This document shows, one piece after another, positions 1 through 7,783 of a stretch of DNA of 18,798 nt (position 1 is its first letter; each line of letters begins with the position of its first letter). The notes under the pieces were generated by a model. The model did not search any database. It had not been told where the DNA came from and saw only the letters and a program-made list of their open reading frames with translations. A program made the position numbers and the translations under genes. The DNA lies in assembly GCA_964557205.1 (NCBI GenBank), contig CAZKZI010000050.1:1-18798 (forward strand), in the 5' to 3' direction. This DNA comes from JAQVQN01 sp964557205 (GTDB lineage Bacteria > Verrucomicrobiota > Kiritimatiellia > RFP12 > UBA1067).

Positions 1-180
1 AGCGTGGCGTTCGGCATCGTCCACTTCCGTTTCGGCGTGGTCTTTATGACGTTGGCCTGCCTGGCGGGATGGTTTGACGGCTTTGTTTACACCAGGACCA
101 AAAATGTGTTGCTCGCAGCGCTTATCCATGCGCTGCTTAATTGCTCAGCCCTGTTCATGGGCATGCAGAAGAACTTCTAG
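1..180 (+). CDS. CPBP-family intramembrane protease, C-terminal fragment
   Basis: The reading frame is open from the first base of the window to a TAG stop, giving the last 59 residues of a membrane protein whose start lies outside. Two conserved CPBP (Abi/CAAX protease) elements are visible: FGIVHF near residues 4-9, matching the second histidine motif, and a late HALLN segment matching the third motif (HxxxN). Between them is a hydrophobic stretch followed by YTRTKNVLLAALIH, typical of the last two helices. The glutamate-glutamate-arginine motif would lie upstream and cannot be checked. Family members are membrane-embedded metal-dependent proteases or related proteins; the substrate is unknown. 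It converges with the leftward cluster that starts at 329. A second, clearly different CPBP gene lies about 0.8 kb away. Confidence 0.82.
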   Translation, partial: SVAFGIVHFRFGVVFMTLACLAGWFDGFVYTRTKNVLLAALIHALLNCSALFMGMQKNF

Positions 181-264
181 CAGACCGCCGCCATGCTATC
201 CCCTCCTCCTTCGCGCCTTTGCATAAATGCGTCAAACATCAACCATCCACCATCAAACTGCACT

Positions 265-303
265 GCTGCGCCTGGTACACCACTTGTTGGTTTGAGGCGC
301 AGC
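265..303. repeat. Stem-loop between convergent genes
   Basis: A perfect 9-bp inverted repeat (GCTGCGCCT at 265-273, AGGCGCAGC at 295-303) encloses an inner 4-bp stem (ACCA 279-282, TGGT 288-291). It lies between the stop codons of two convergent genes, where a bidirectional terminator would be expected. Neither side is followed by a T-run, so it is not a classical intrinsic terminator. It could protect mRNA 3' ends or pause transcription ahead of Rho. Confidence 0.45.
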
Positions 304-326
304 TTCGCTAGAAACCAGCTTCGCTA
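300..326. repeat. Short direct repeat CAGCTTCGCTA x2
   Basis: An 11-bp word, CAGCTTCGCTA, occurs at 300-310 and again at 316-326, separated by 5 bp. The first copy overlaps the right arm of the stem-loop ending at 303. It may be the relic of a small local duplication; no function can be assigned. Confidence 0.4.
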
Positions 327-328
327 TT

Positions 329-1012
329 TTAACTGGCGCAAAGGTCGGGGCGCTGGTGTTTGATCACACCAACGATTCCGGTGATACCGGAAAAGTGCCA
401 GCCGTCCAATCGCAAGCGTCGGTTGTTTTTGAGTCGCAAAACTAAAATGCCTTTCTCATCCCACTTTGACCAGTCGATGGACGCGATATCTTCATAAGCC
501 GCCGGGGCTTTGCCTATGCCGCTGCCGCTCAGGCCTGTGTCGTCGGCGACATAGCTTTTGCGGGCTTTGAGTGTGAGAGACAAGAAAGCCGCCAATCCCA
601 GGCACAGCGTGACAGCAGCCTGCACGAACTGGGTATTCAACTCATGTTGCGTGTAAACAGGATCATTGAATATTTTTTGCAGTCGTTCTATTTGCACTGC
701 AAGTGGCGGTACCGGAGAACCGGCAGGCACCCGCAACTCGCTGACTTTTTTGACCAGTTTCGCCGGCACCTTCATGTTTTCAGCGGCAAAAGCTGCTTGC
801 AAAGGAGTTTCGTTGGCATCATCACGCGCGAGCCAACCTTCAGCAGTCATTTCCTTTGCCAATAATGCGGGTCTGATTGAATCCATGTTTTGGTTGATGC
901 GCGGCCAGGCAGCGATGCCGTCATACATAGACCAGACACAGATACAGCACATAAGCAGACCGATTCCAGCGATTCGCAGAGCGTATTCTTTGTTTAGTTT
1001 TGCTTCAACCAT
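329..1012 (-). CDS. Two-helix membrane protein, possible PH-like C-terminal domain
   Basis: A 227-residue protein of no family I recognise. Residues about 10-36 form a first membrane helix and about 129-148 a second. The loop between them (about 90 residues) is polar and probably faces one side of the membrane. The last 75 residues (YVADDTGL onward, with IDWSKWDEKGIL and LRLDGWHF) alternate hydrophobic and polar residues in the manner of small bacterial PH-like domains that follow a membrane hairpin; this is inference from pattern only. The start is supported by GGTGA, which overlaps the upstream stop codon and lies 7 nt before the ATG, so translation is probably coupled. It is the last gene of the leftward cluster, only 7 bp after the CPBP protease, which suggests an accessory role in the same envelope process. 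Confidence 0.72.
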   Translation of the reverse strand: MVEAKLNKEYALRIAGIGLLMCCICVWSMYDGIAAWPRINQNMDSIRPALLAKEMTAEGWLARDDANETPLQAAFAAENMKVPAKLVKKVSELRVPAGSPVPPLAVQIERLQKIFNDPVYTQHELNTQFVQAAVTLCLGLAAFLSLTLKARKSYVADDTGLSGSGIGKAPAAYEDIASIDWSKWDEKGILVLRLKNNRRLRLDGWHFSGITGIVGVIKHQRPDLCAS

Positions 1013-1019
1013 GATCGTC

Positions 1020-1796
1020 TCACCAAAAACCGTATTGCCCTGAAATTATAACAAAAATTCCCAACAGAAGGTTAGTGATGAAATGAGCTATCGCAGCCGC
1101 CCAGATATTTTCGGTCTTTATCACCAGCCAGCCGTACGCCACGCCAGCCAAGAGTCCCGCAAACCAGCGGTCGTGCTCAAGCCCAAAAACCACTGTGACC
1201 GTCCAGAAGGATTGGACATCAAAAACTCCGAGAGGGATCTCCCAAAAACGGCCACGGCGTAACCACCGGTAGAAGAAACCACGAAAAAAAAACTCTTCGA
1301 TGATTGCGATGACGCATGCGGATCCGGCAAGTCTAATTAACGTAAGACCCCATCCGAACTCACGCGGCATATATGTGTGCGCGATATGGCCGGGCGGCAG
1401 CGCGGGGTAGAAATCCGGATTATAGTAGTCCGGCAACGACCCCGGCATCATTATCAGCCAGCGGTGGTAGAAGGCCTGAAGGTCAGGAAAGGCTCTGCCG
1501 ACGGCGGGGAGTTCCGGTAGAATCCATATTACAGCCATCAGACTTCCGACGCACAGAGTCAAAGGCAAATGTCCTAAACTGAACGGCGGGTAGACTTTCC
1601 ACGGCTTAAGCCAGAGGAATAGAGCGGCGCAGGCAAATGTTTTTAAAGCATAGCTCCATGGGTATATCCAGCGGGGGCATAACGAAAGCGATTCCAGAGT
1701 CTGGAGCAGCATGATGAAGCCGAACCAGACTGCGAAGGGGAGTATATGTCCCCAGAACACCACTCTATCAGTTTCACAATTAACGGGGTTGTTCAT
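1020..1796 (-). CDS. CPBP intramembrane protease, exosortase-associated CAAX-protease-like type
   Basis: A 258-residue polytopic membrane protein with all three CPBP motifs: EEFFFRG (Glu167, Glu168, Arg172), FGLEH (His208) and HFITN (His238, Asn242). These supply the metal-binding and catalytic residues known for the family, so it is probably active. The FGLEHDRW form of motif 2, together with the long hydrophobic N-terminus, resembles the CAAX prenyl protease-related proteins described in exosortase/PEP-CTERM genomes; I recall this subfamily but cannot search for it. The ATG at 1796 is chosen over a TTG at 1817; neither has a Shine-Dalgarno, and a TATAAC lies 6 nt before the ATG. It lies 64 bp after the membrane protein gene and 7 bp before the last cluster gene. 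It may process surface or envelope proteins. Confidence 0.85.
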   Translation of the reverse strand: MNNPVNCETDRVVFWGHILPFAVWFGFIMLLQTLESLSLCPRWIYPWSYALKTFACAALFLWLKPWKVYPPFSLGHLPLTLCVGSLMAVIWILPELPAVGRAFPDLQAFYHRWLIMMPGSLPDYYNPDFYPALPPGHIAHTYMPREFGWGLTLIRLAGSACVIAIIEEFFFRGFFYRWLRRGRFWEIPLGVFDVQSFWTVTVVFGLEHDRWFAGLLAGVAYGWLVIKTENIWAAAIAHFITNLLLGIFVIISGQYGFW

Positions 1797-1860
1797 ATTG
1801 TTGTTATACCACGGCAAAAGGGTTCAGGGTCTAATTCAATGATGAAACAGTATCGCGGTC

Positions 1861-3336
1861 TCAGTTTCTTGAGCGTCGCCATTCATCAAGCTGTTCTTGC
1901 GTCGGGGCGGAGATTACCTGAAACAGTCGCCATGTCCTGAAAGTGCCTGCGTATAGCAGGCGGTCGGAGCCGAGATCATAAATATCGGGATATTTCCAGA
2001 AGACGCTTTCTGTCCGGACGAGGCCTTCCGGTCGCGGAACCAGCACATACAGGTCCTGTCCCTTGTAAGCCCGCCGCAGGGAGCCGATGTGCAAGTCGAG
2101 GTTCGGCACCAGGAGCGTGTCTTCGTAGCCGCGCAGCAGGTCAAGTCCGGTATAGCCAAGCGCGAAAACGCGTCCGTAAGGGGTATGCGTTTTGACATAA
2201 GCTTCAACTTCGGCGATCACCTGCATCCTTGCGGCGCTGTCACCTGTTGAAGAGTCATGTTTGAACCATGCGCCGCTTAGCCAAACGATTATAAGCAGAG
2301 ACAGGAACGAACGGTAGATGGGCTGACGCAGTCTTACCACGGTGACGATCATCAGGGTCAGGGCGCATGCGCAAAGGGTAGCGTCCGTCCATGATATACC
2401 ATGCCAAGCTAAAACTTTAGCGTATGCTAGCAGCATCAGCGCGAACGACAGCAAGGTGGCGGCAGCCGCCACAGGTCCGGCACCGGGTCTTTCATCGCTG
2501 CGGTCGAGTCGCCAAGCCAGAACCAGCGCCGGCAGCATTACTGCGGCAGGCAGGGTCATCGATACCATAAACAGTCGCGTTTCGGAGACCAGAAAACGGA
2601 GTGAGCGCAAGAAAAAGAGCGCGTCGCCCAAAATCAGGCGGTTCATTAACATCCAGACGCCTAGCATATAAGCCAGAGGCAGCCATCCCAGTAAAAGCCA
2701 CGCCTGGAAACGTCGGCGCGTTTCGCGGTGTCCTGCGGCTGCGAACGGCAAAAGCACGGCGGAAATGCAAGCCACACCTAAAACGCTGAATCCGCACAAT
2801 GCCAGGAAAGCGCAGGCGGCTGCCGTTGAAACCACATCGCGCAAGCGGCGGCTGGCAACCCAGTCCGACAAGGAAGATGAACACAGAAGCACTAATCCGA
2901 CGGTCAAGGCCGTATCGATTTGAAGTGCCTGTTGATTGAACGCCATCATGGCAACGGCGGTTATTGCAATCTGCGCCATGATAATTTTGAATGCGCATTG
3001 ACCTGCGGCCTTGACGGATTCACGCACTGACCAGAAAACAAAGAACCAAGCCAAGAAGAAAGCTGCTCTGCCTGCCGCAGGCTCAGGAAGCAGCCATGAA
3101 AAAGGCAGGTAGAACAAGACCGGCAGGGGCGCGAACCAGCAAGAACCGAACAGAGCCTGGCGACCTTCGGTGGTGCCTGAAATGAGTTCACGGCAGATAC
3201 CCGCTGCCTGCGCCGCCGGATCCAACTGTCCGTGACGGTACAGCGCGAAAGCCAGCAGCGCGCTAGCCAGCAGTGCAGGGGTGACGCCGCCGGTCACCAG
3301 TCGAATTAGCCGATATTTGTCGCGGTTATCACCCAT
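1861..3336 (-). CDS. Polytopic membrane protein, GT-C-like
   Basis: A 491-residue protein with roughly ten to twelve hydrophobic helices over the first 370 residues and a soluble C-terminal part of about 110 residues (from about HDSSTGDSAAR to the end). The arrangement resembles GT-C-type glycosyltransferases or other lipid-linked sugar enzymes: a short acidic N-terminal loop (HGQLDPAAQ), a proline-rich LPVLFYLPF segment, many helices, then a periplasmic domain. No diagnostic catalytic motif can be confirmed, so the call is inference. The start at 3336 is chosen because AGGA lies 9 nt upstream; a longer frame reaches 3387 but overlaps the glycosyltransferase. It begins 11 bp after that gene stops, so the two probably act together, for instance in polymer transfer or export. 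Confidence 0.78.
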   Translation of the reverse strand: MGDNRDKYRLIRLVTGGVTPALLASALLAFALYRHGQLDPAAQAAGICRELISGTTEGRQALFGSCWFAPLPVLFYLPFSWLLPEPAAGRAAFFLAWFFVFWSVRESVKAAGQCAFKIIMAQIAITAVAMMAFNQQALQIDTALTVGLVLLCSSSLSDWVASRRLRDVVSTAAACAFLALCGFSVLGVACISAVLLPFAAAGHRETRRRFQAWLLLGWLPLAYMLGVWMLMNRLILGDALFFLRSLRFLVSETRLFMVSMTLPAAVMLPALVLAWRLDRSDERPGAGPVAAAATLLSFALMLLAYAKVLAWHGISWTDATLCACALTLMIVTVVRLRQPIYRSFLSLLIIVWLSGAWFKHDSSTGDSAARMQVIAEVEAYVKTHTPYGRVFALGYTGLDLLRGYEDTLLVPNLDLHIGSLRRAYKGQDLYVLVPRPEGLVRTESVFWKYPDIYDLGSDRLLYAGTFRTWRLFQVISAPTQEQLDEWRRSRN

Positions 3337-3347
3337 ATTAAAAGATC

Positions 3348-4796
3348 CTATGACTTGCCGCTCAAGCCGTGTTGAGTTTTCTCCCAAACGAACGGATCAC
3401 GGAAAAACTGCAAAAACGCCCTCCACCCGCTGTAGCTCATCATTAACCAATAGACCGGCGTTAAAAGCGACCACCACATCAGGCTGTCCTTTTTCCGTTT
3501 GCAGCACCCTAGCAGGTTGATATAAACAAAAACAAAATTTCCAAGGAACAGGCAGAAGGCACCTGCGACGAAGACCGGCCCCGGGAACAGCATAGCGACA
3601 TTTTCAGGACGGAAAATGAACCATACCAAAGCCATGGCCCAGAAAAACGGGTTGATCAAGACAGAAAAGGTGCCGCCGCCGATCAGCATCTGATAATGAA
3701 AGAAATTCACGAACCCGAGTTCTTTTAGTAATTTCAAAGGATGGCGCATATGTACAAACCAGGTCTGAATATAACCTTTCTGCCATCTTGTGCGCTGCCT
3801 GATCCAGAACCGCAAGTCACAGCAAGCCTCTTCCCATGTTGTGGTTTCCAGCATGCGGGTGCGGTATCCGGCGCGCCCCAAGCGAACGCCCAGGTCGCAA
3901 TCCTCCGTGACATTATAGGCATCCCAGCCCATCAGTTCCCGCAGGACTTTGGTTTTGAAATGGTTTGAGGTGCCGCCCAACGGTATTACAGCTCCGAATG
4001 CGGCCAAGCCGGGCAACTGCAGGTCGAACCAGGCCGAGTACTCTGCCGTGAACCAGCGCGTGATGATATTGTGGCCGGAATTGTAGTAGTTTAGACGAGA
4101 CTGGACGCAAACGATATCGTTGGCAGAAGCCTCGAACGCCATGACCGCTTTTTTCAGTTGATCTTTTTCTGGCAAATCCTCGGCATCATAGATTACGAGG
4201 TATTCGCCTTTGGCCAGATGCAAGCCGATATTGCAGGCTTTGGGCTTAGTGCGGGGAAACGACTGCGGGATGATTGTTACGCGGAAACCTTCAGGCAGGG
4301 TCATCGGGCGGGCGGCATCCAGTGTTAAAGTGTCATCTTCCTCTAAGAGAAACTGTACGTCTTTCTTGTCATCAGGGTAATCCATCTCGCGCAGGGCGTT
4401 CATCATCTGGCTCAGCGTTTCCGGTTCCTTGTACATCGGGACAAGAATGGAAAATATCGGCCACTCCCGCGGTTCTTGTTCGGCTATCTGCTGTTCGGAA
4501 AAGGACAGTATTGCGGAAGGGGCTATTGAGGCACGGATTACTGCGAACTTATAAAGTGTGGATACCGTGTAAAAAAGCGTACAAAAGGCGATTAAAAGAC
4601 AGGCGGTCTTCAGAGGCGCTAACACTGACGCCAGCAGAAGCAGACCACCGATAAACAAAACAATTTTTTTTTGGGTGGAGGTTACCGGCTGTGACGCGCT
4701 CCAATCAGGGCGTTTATTTGAGAGTTCAAGCGGGTCAATGCCAGCGGCATCAGCGTGGTTTCCGCTGAAGTCTTTGGGAGTCGTACTTGTCGACAT
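3348..4796 (-). CDS. Processive GT2 glycosyltransferase, cellulose-synthase/XagB-like
   Basis: A 482-residue membrane glycosyltransferase. Two N-terminal helices (about 43-78) precede a cytoplasmic GT-A domain with SILVPMYKEPE, LLEEDD (near 152-155), the metal-binding DAED (204-207), TEDCD with catalytic Asp (297-301) and QRTRW (334-338). These are the D, DxD, TED and QxxRW signatures of processive beta-glycosyl transferases that extrude polysaccharide. At least three C-terminal helices follow. RTKPKACNIGL and LGGTSNHF match the XagB-like branch as I remember it. The ATG at 4796 has a strong GGGGAGG upstream; an in-frame extension to 4853 would run into the previous gene and is rejected. The polymer is unknown. 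No PilZ domain is visible. Neighbours suggest a surface polysaccharide operon. Confidence 0.9.
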   Translation of the reverse strand: MSTSTTPKDFSGNHADAAGIDPLELSNKRPDWSASQPVTSTQKKIVLFIGGLLLLASVLAPLKTACLLIAFCTLFYTVSTLYKFAVIRASIAPSAILSFSEQQIAEQEPREWPIFSILVPMYKEPETLSQMMNALREMDYPDDKKDVQFLLEEDDTLTLDAARPMTLPEGFRVTIIPQSFPRTKPKACNIGLHLAKGEYLVIYDAEDLPEKDQLKKAVMAFEASANDIVCVQSRLNYYNSGHNIITRWFTAEYSAWFDLQLPGLAAFGAVIPLGGTSNHFKTKVLRELMGWDAYNVTEDCDLGVRLGRAGYRTRMLETTTWEEACCDLRFWIRQRTRWQKGYIQTWFVHMRHPLKLLKELGFVNFFHYQMLIGGGTFSVLINPFFWAMALVWFIFRPENVAMLFPGPVFVAGAFCLFLGNFVFVYINLLGCCKRKKDSLMWWSLLTPVYWLMMSYSGWRAFLQFFRDPFVWEKTQHGLSGKS

Positions 4797-4822
4797 TTGC
4801 CCTCCCCTCGGGCAGTCATGTT

Positions 4823-6292
4823 TTAGATACTGTGCGATTGCAAAATATTGCAATTCAACAAAGTTGAATCGCCCCCAATTATGCGTATCACATCCGCAGC
4901 GGTGTAGTCCGTGTTGTTCTCGGAACAGAACTGACCTACATTGACAATGTCATCCCCCAGTGTCACTATGGCCGGCTCCAGTTTGCCGTCAGGCAGGCGC
5001 TGTGCCAAACCTATGTTGGCGAAGAGCCCGTTACAAATACATTTGCGTCCGACCGTGTCTTCAAGCTTGCCGCCTTTGGCCAAATATGACTCAACCGGTT
5101 CAGAGGGGCAGCGGAAGCCGATCGTGCCGTCCGCTTTGAGATAGGCCTCGCGCAGGTAGCCGATATAACAGCCTTTGCGCCGTTGTTCGAAAATTTCGGT
5201 TTCTGAAAGGGTGCCTTCAAGCTGCGCCACTTTAAACGGGAATCCAGTCGGTGATGCGATCGGATCGGTTACGATCTGGGCTTGCCCGGCCAGTGCCTTG
5301 CGAACCAGTGTGCGGCGGAATTCAGGATATAAGCCTGATTCCAAGCATAACGCGAAAGCTGTGCCAACCTGAATGCCGGCCGCGCCCTCGGCGAGCGCCT
5401 GACGCAGACCGGCAGGTGTCCCGTAGGAGCCAGCCAGCCAAAAAGGCAGTCCGATTTTACGAATGGAATCCAGCTTCACCACATCGCGAGGACCGTATAT
5501 AGGTTGTCCGTCATCGGTCAGCTTCATGGGGCCGCGCGGTGGCGCGTTGTGGCCGCCTGCTGTAGGACTCTCTATGATGAAGCCTTCGACGGATCCGCCG
5601 GAGCGCCGCAACAACATGGTAGCCAGCGAATCCGATGAGATTATCGGCAGGAAATCGGGGCGTGTCAGCGAGGGCGGAGTAACGCCTTCCATAAAGGCGG
5701 ACGGATCGAAAACGCGCTGGCAGTCAGTTTCCGACGTGGCACCGATCACACGTATCGGATAAGTGGCGGCCTCATGGCGAGACAACAGATCCAGCACCCG
5801 CGGTATTTCGACCGGGATGCCGGCACCCATGATAACGACGGCCACGCCAGCGAGCATGGCTCCGTATAGCGACGGCAGGTGCGGTAACTGAATCTTTTCA
5901 AGATAGTTGATTCCCACAGGGTTCGCGTGTCCCTCACGGGCTAAGAAAACTTCCACGAAGTTCGCCACTATATATATCTCGTCCAGCCAGCGGTGGTTCT
6001 TAATTACGGCCGCTGCGGTGTGTTTGTAAGGTGCGTCGGGCATTTTACCGCCGGGTATAAAAAACATATCGAGCACCCGATTCGCCATTTGCGGGAAAGG
6101 GAAATGGTCGAGAGCGCGGCGACAGTTACCCTCGATGTCGCCGTCTTGCAACCTACGGGCCAGCACTTGGTCAAGTCCTGTTCCTGAGACCACGCCGAGC
6201 TGACCGATGCGCGAGACCGTCCGTGTCAAATTCCAATTGGAGACTCCGACGCCCATGCCACCTTGGATTATTTTAGGAAGAGAAATGTGCAT
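4823..6292 (-). CDS. Nitronate monooxygenase-like FMN protein, long form
   Basis: A 489-residue protein of the nitronate monooxygenase (2-nitropropane dioxygenase) family, TIM-barrel FMN enzymes. The N-terminus has IQGGMGVGVS (residues 9-18). The family's active-site AGGH occurs within SPTAGGHNAPPRG (about 242-254), and the phosphate-binding region is FWLAGSYGTP then GIQVGTAF (about 285-313). The protein is longer than classic members (about 320-380). Its extra C-terminal 120 residues carry cysteines in KGCYIGYL and GRKCICNGL, possibly a metal or cofactor site. The Shine-Dalgarno is weak (AGG 10 nt before ATG). It is the first gene of the leftward cluster, 26 bp before the GT2 gene and 115 bp after tyrS. 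A role in polysaccharide synthesis is not obvious; it may simply be co-transcribed. The substrate is undetermined. Confidence 0.87.
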   Translation of the reverse strand: MHISLPKIIQGGMGVGVSNWNLTRTVSRIGQLGVVSGTGLDQVLARRLQDGDIEGNCRRALDHFPFPQMANRVLDMFFIPGGKMPDAPYKHTAAAVIKNHRWLDEIYIVANFVEVFLAREGHANPVGINYLEKIQLPHLPSLYGAMLAGVAVVIMGAGIPVEIPRVLDLLSRHEAATYPIRVIGATSETDCQRVFDPSAFMEGVTPPSLTRPDFLPIISSDSLATMLLRRSGGSVEGFIIESPTAGGHNAPPRGPMKLTDDGQPIYGPRDVVKLDSIRKIGLPFWLAGSYGTPAGLRQALAEGAAGIQVGTAFALCLESGLYPEFRRTLVRKALAGQAQIVTDPIASPTGFPFKVAQLEGTLSETEIFEQRRKGCYIGYLREAYLKADGTIGFRCPSEPVESYLAKGGKLEDTVGRKCICNGLFANIGLAQRLPDGKLEPAIVTLGDDIVNVGQFCSENNTDYTAADVIRIIGGDSTLLNCNILQSHSI

Positions 6293-6325
6293 ACTTTTAA
6301 AACCTGATTTTGCCTGATCACGTAT

Positions 6326-6343
6326 AGCCGTATTCTTACGGCT
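6326..6343. repeat. 7-bp inverted repeat upstream of nitronate monooxygenase gene
   Basis: AGCCGTA (6326-6332) and TACGGCT (6337-6343) form a perfect 7-bp palindrome with a 4-nt loop, 34 nt upstream of the ATG at 6292 and 65 nt downstream of the tyrS stop. It lacks a following T-run on either strand, so it could be an operator, a leader hairpin or a weak tyrS 3' end. Confidence 0.4.
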
Positions 6344-6407
6344 CTAATATGCGTTTAGTCAGATACTTACTTTACCATGATGCGGGGAAAAGTCTACCGT
6401 TTTCCGG

Positions 6408-7685
6408 TCAAAAAGGCGGGGTGATTTTGAGCAGAAAAAAATTACGCTTGCCGGAACGTAGAACCGACAGGCGGCCATCGATCAGGTCGCCCTGCCCGAA
6501 AGTGCGGGAGCCCTCGGTTAGTCGCTGGTTGTTGAGGTAGATTCCGCCCTGTTGTATCAGCCGGCGCGCTTCGCCCTTGCTGGATAGCATTCCGGCGGTA
6601 GCCAAAATGTCGGTAACAGGCTGGTTCATCACTGCTTCCGCATTTAAAGTGGCGGAGGCCACATTGGCGAAAATGTTTTCCAGTTCGGAAGCTGCCAAAC
6701 CTTCGATGGAGCCGCCGAACAGAACCTTTGTGGCTCTTTTGGCGACAGCCAGACCAGCATCGCCGTGAACTGCCCGGGTCAACTCTTCGGCGAGTGCCTG
6801 TTGAGCCTCGCGCTGTTCAGGAGCGTTTGCCACGACCTGCTCGAGTTCGGCGATGCTTTCCAACGGCAGAAAGGTGAAAATCTTTAGATAACGGATAACG
6901 TCGGCATCGTGCGTGCGCAAGAAGAACTGATAAAAATCATAATAGGATGTTTTATGCGAGTCAAGAAAGATCGCGTTGCCTTCGCTTTTGCCGAACTTCT
7001 TTCCGGTGCTGTCACAAACGAGCGGGAAGGTCATGCCGTAAACCTCAATACCGCACATGCGTCTGACGAGTTCCGTGCCTGCCGTGATGTTGCCCCACTG
7101 GTCTGACCCGCCGAGCTGCAGTGTGCACCCGTACGTCTTGTAAAGATGCAGGAAATCGTAGCCTTGCAGGATCTGATAGCAGAATTCGGTGAAACTCATG
7201 CCGTCGTCGGACTCCATGCGTTTCTTGACACTGTCTTTGCTTAGCATGACACCTAGGCGGAAGTAACGTCCGACATCACGCAGCAGATCAATGAATGTGA
7301 ATTCTTTGAACCAGTCATAGTTGTTTATCAGGATCGCGGGATTAGTGGAGCCGGGATCGAAGTCGATAAAGCGCGACAGGTTCTCTTTGATGCCTTCAAG
7401 ATTGTGCTCGACCTGTTCAGCGCTCAAAAGGTTGCGCTCCTTGGATTTACCCGACGGGTCGCCGATTAGTCCCGTGGCGCCCCCAACCAACGCTATCACC
7501 TTGTGACCGGCGCGCTGGAGGTGCGCCAAAGTCATGATCGTGACAAAATTCCCTGCCTGCAGGCTGTCATTTGTGGGATCGAAACCTGCATAAACGCAGA
7601 GTGGTTTGTCAAGTGCCGCAGCCAGTTCCGGGCTGGTCATATCCTCGAAAAGGTGGCGCGCTTTGAATATGTCAAGGATGTTCAT
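6408..7685 (-). CDS. tyrS: Tyrosyl-tRNA synthetase
   Basis: A 425-residue class I aminoacyl-tRNA synthetase that charges tRNA-Tyr in the cytoplasm. The Rossmann domain shows GFDPTNDSL (about 34-42), LVGGATGLIGDPSGKS (about 66-81), SFTEFCYQILQGYDFLHL, LQLGGSDQWGNIT (about 189-201) and the KMSKS-equivalent KFGKS (230-234). The last 70 residues form an S4-type RNA-binding domain (LSSKGEARRLIQQGGIYLNNQRL). Length is normal for bacterial TyrRS. The HIGH-equivalent reads LQAGN (42-46) where most TyrRS have LHxGH, replacing the first histidine by glutamine. The start ATG at 7685 is 98 bp after the rpsA stop, beyond the rpsA terminator, so tyrS needs its own promoter or read-through. No T-box structure is visible in that short gap. 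Confidence 0.97.
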   Translation of the reverse strand: MNILDIFKARHLFEDMTSPELAAALDKPLCVYAGFDPTNDSLQAGNFVTIMTLAHLQRAGHKVIALVGGATGLIGDPSGKSKERNLLSAEQVEHNLEGIKENLSRFIDFDPGSTNPAILINNYDWFKEFTFIDLLRDVGRYFRLGVMLSKDSVKKRMESDDGMSFTEFCYQILQGYDFLHLYKTYGCTLQLGGSDQWGNITAGTELVRRMCGIEVYGMTFPLVCDSTGKKFGKSEGNAIFLDSHKTSYYDFYQFFLRTHDADVIRYLKIFTFLPLESIAELEQVVANAPEQREAQQALAEELTRAVHGDAGLAVAKRATKVLFGGSIEGLAASELENIFANVASATLNAEAVMNQPVTDILATAGMLSSKGEARRLIQQGGIYLNNQRLTEGSRTFGQGDLIDGRLSVLRSGKRNFFLLKITPPF

Positions 7686-7740
7686 GGAAAAATCTCAATA
7701 GAATCGCAAGAATCGACAAGAGCGATTGTTCTGAAGAGCG

Positions 7741-7780
7741 AAAAAAAACGGGGGCGCCTGTACCGCAGGCACCCCCGTTT
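7741..7780 (-). terminator. Intrinsic terminator of rpsA
   Basis: On the minus strand a 12-bp GC-rich stem (one G-U wobble; arms at 7766-7777 and 7749-7760) with a 5-nt loop is followed by eight T residues (7748 down to 7741). It begins about 7 bp after the rpsA stop codon. Stem quality and T-run make this a textbook Rho-independent terminator. Confidence 0.93.
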
Positions 7781-7783
7781 ACT

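Noticed and set aside
3337..3387. 17-residue extension of the polytopic membrane protein
   Set aside because: It overlaps the GT2 stop, and AGGA 9 nt before ATG 3336 marks the better start.
4797..4853. 19-residue N-terminal extension of the GT2 protein
   Set aside because: It would overlap the end of the upstream gene, and a strong Shine-Dalgarno sits before ATG 4796.
7686..7740. Possible T-box leader before tyrS
   Set aside because: Only about 55 nt lie between the rpsA terminator and tyrS, with no specifier stem, T-box sequence or second terminator.
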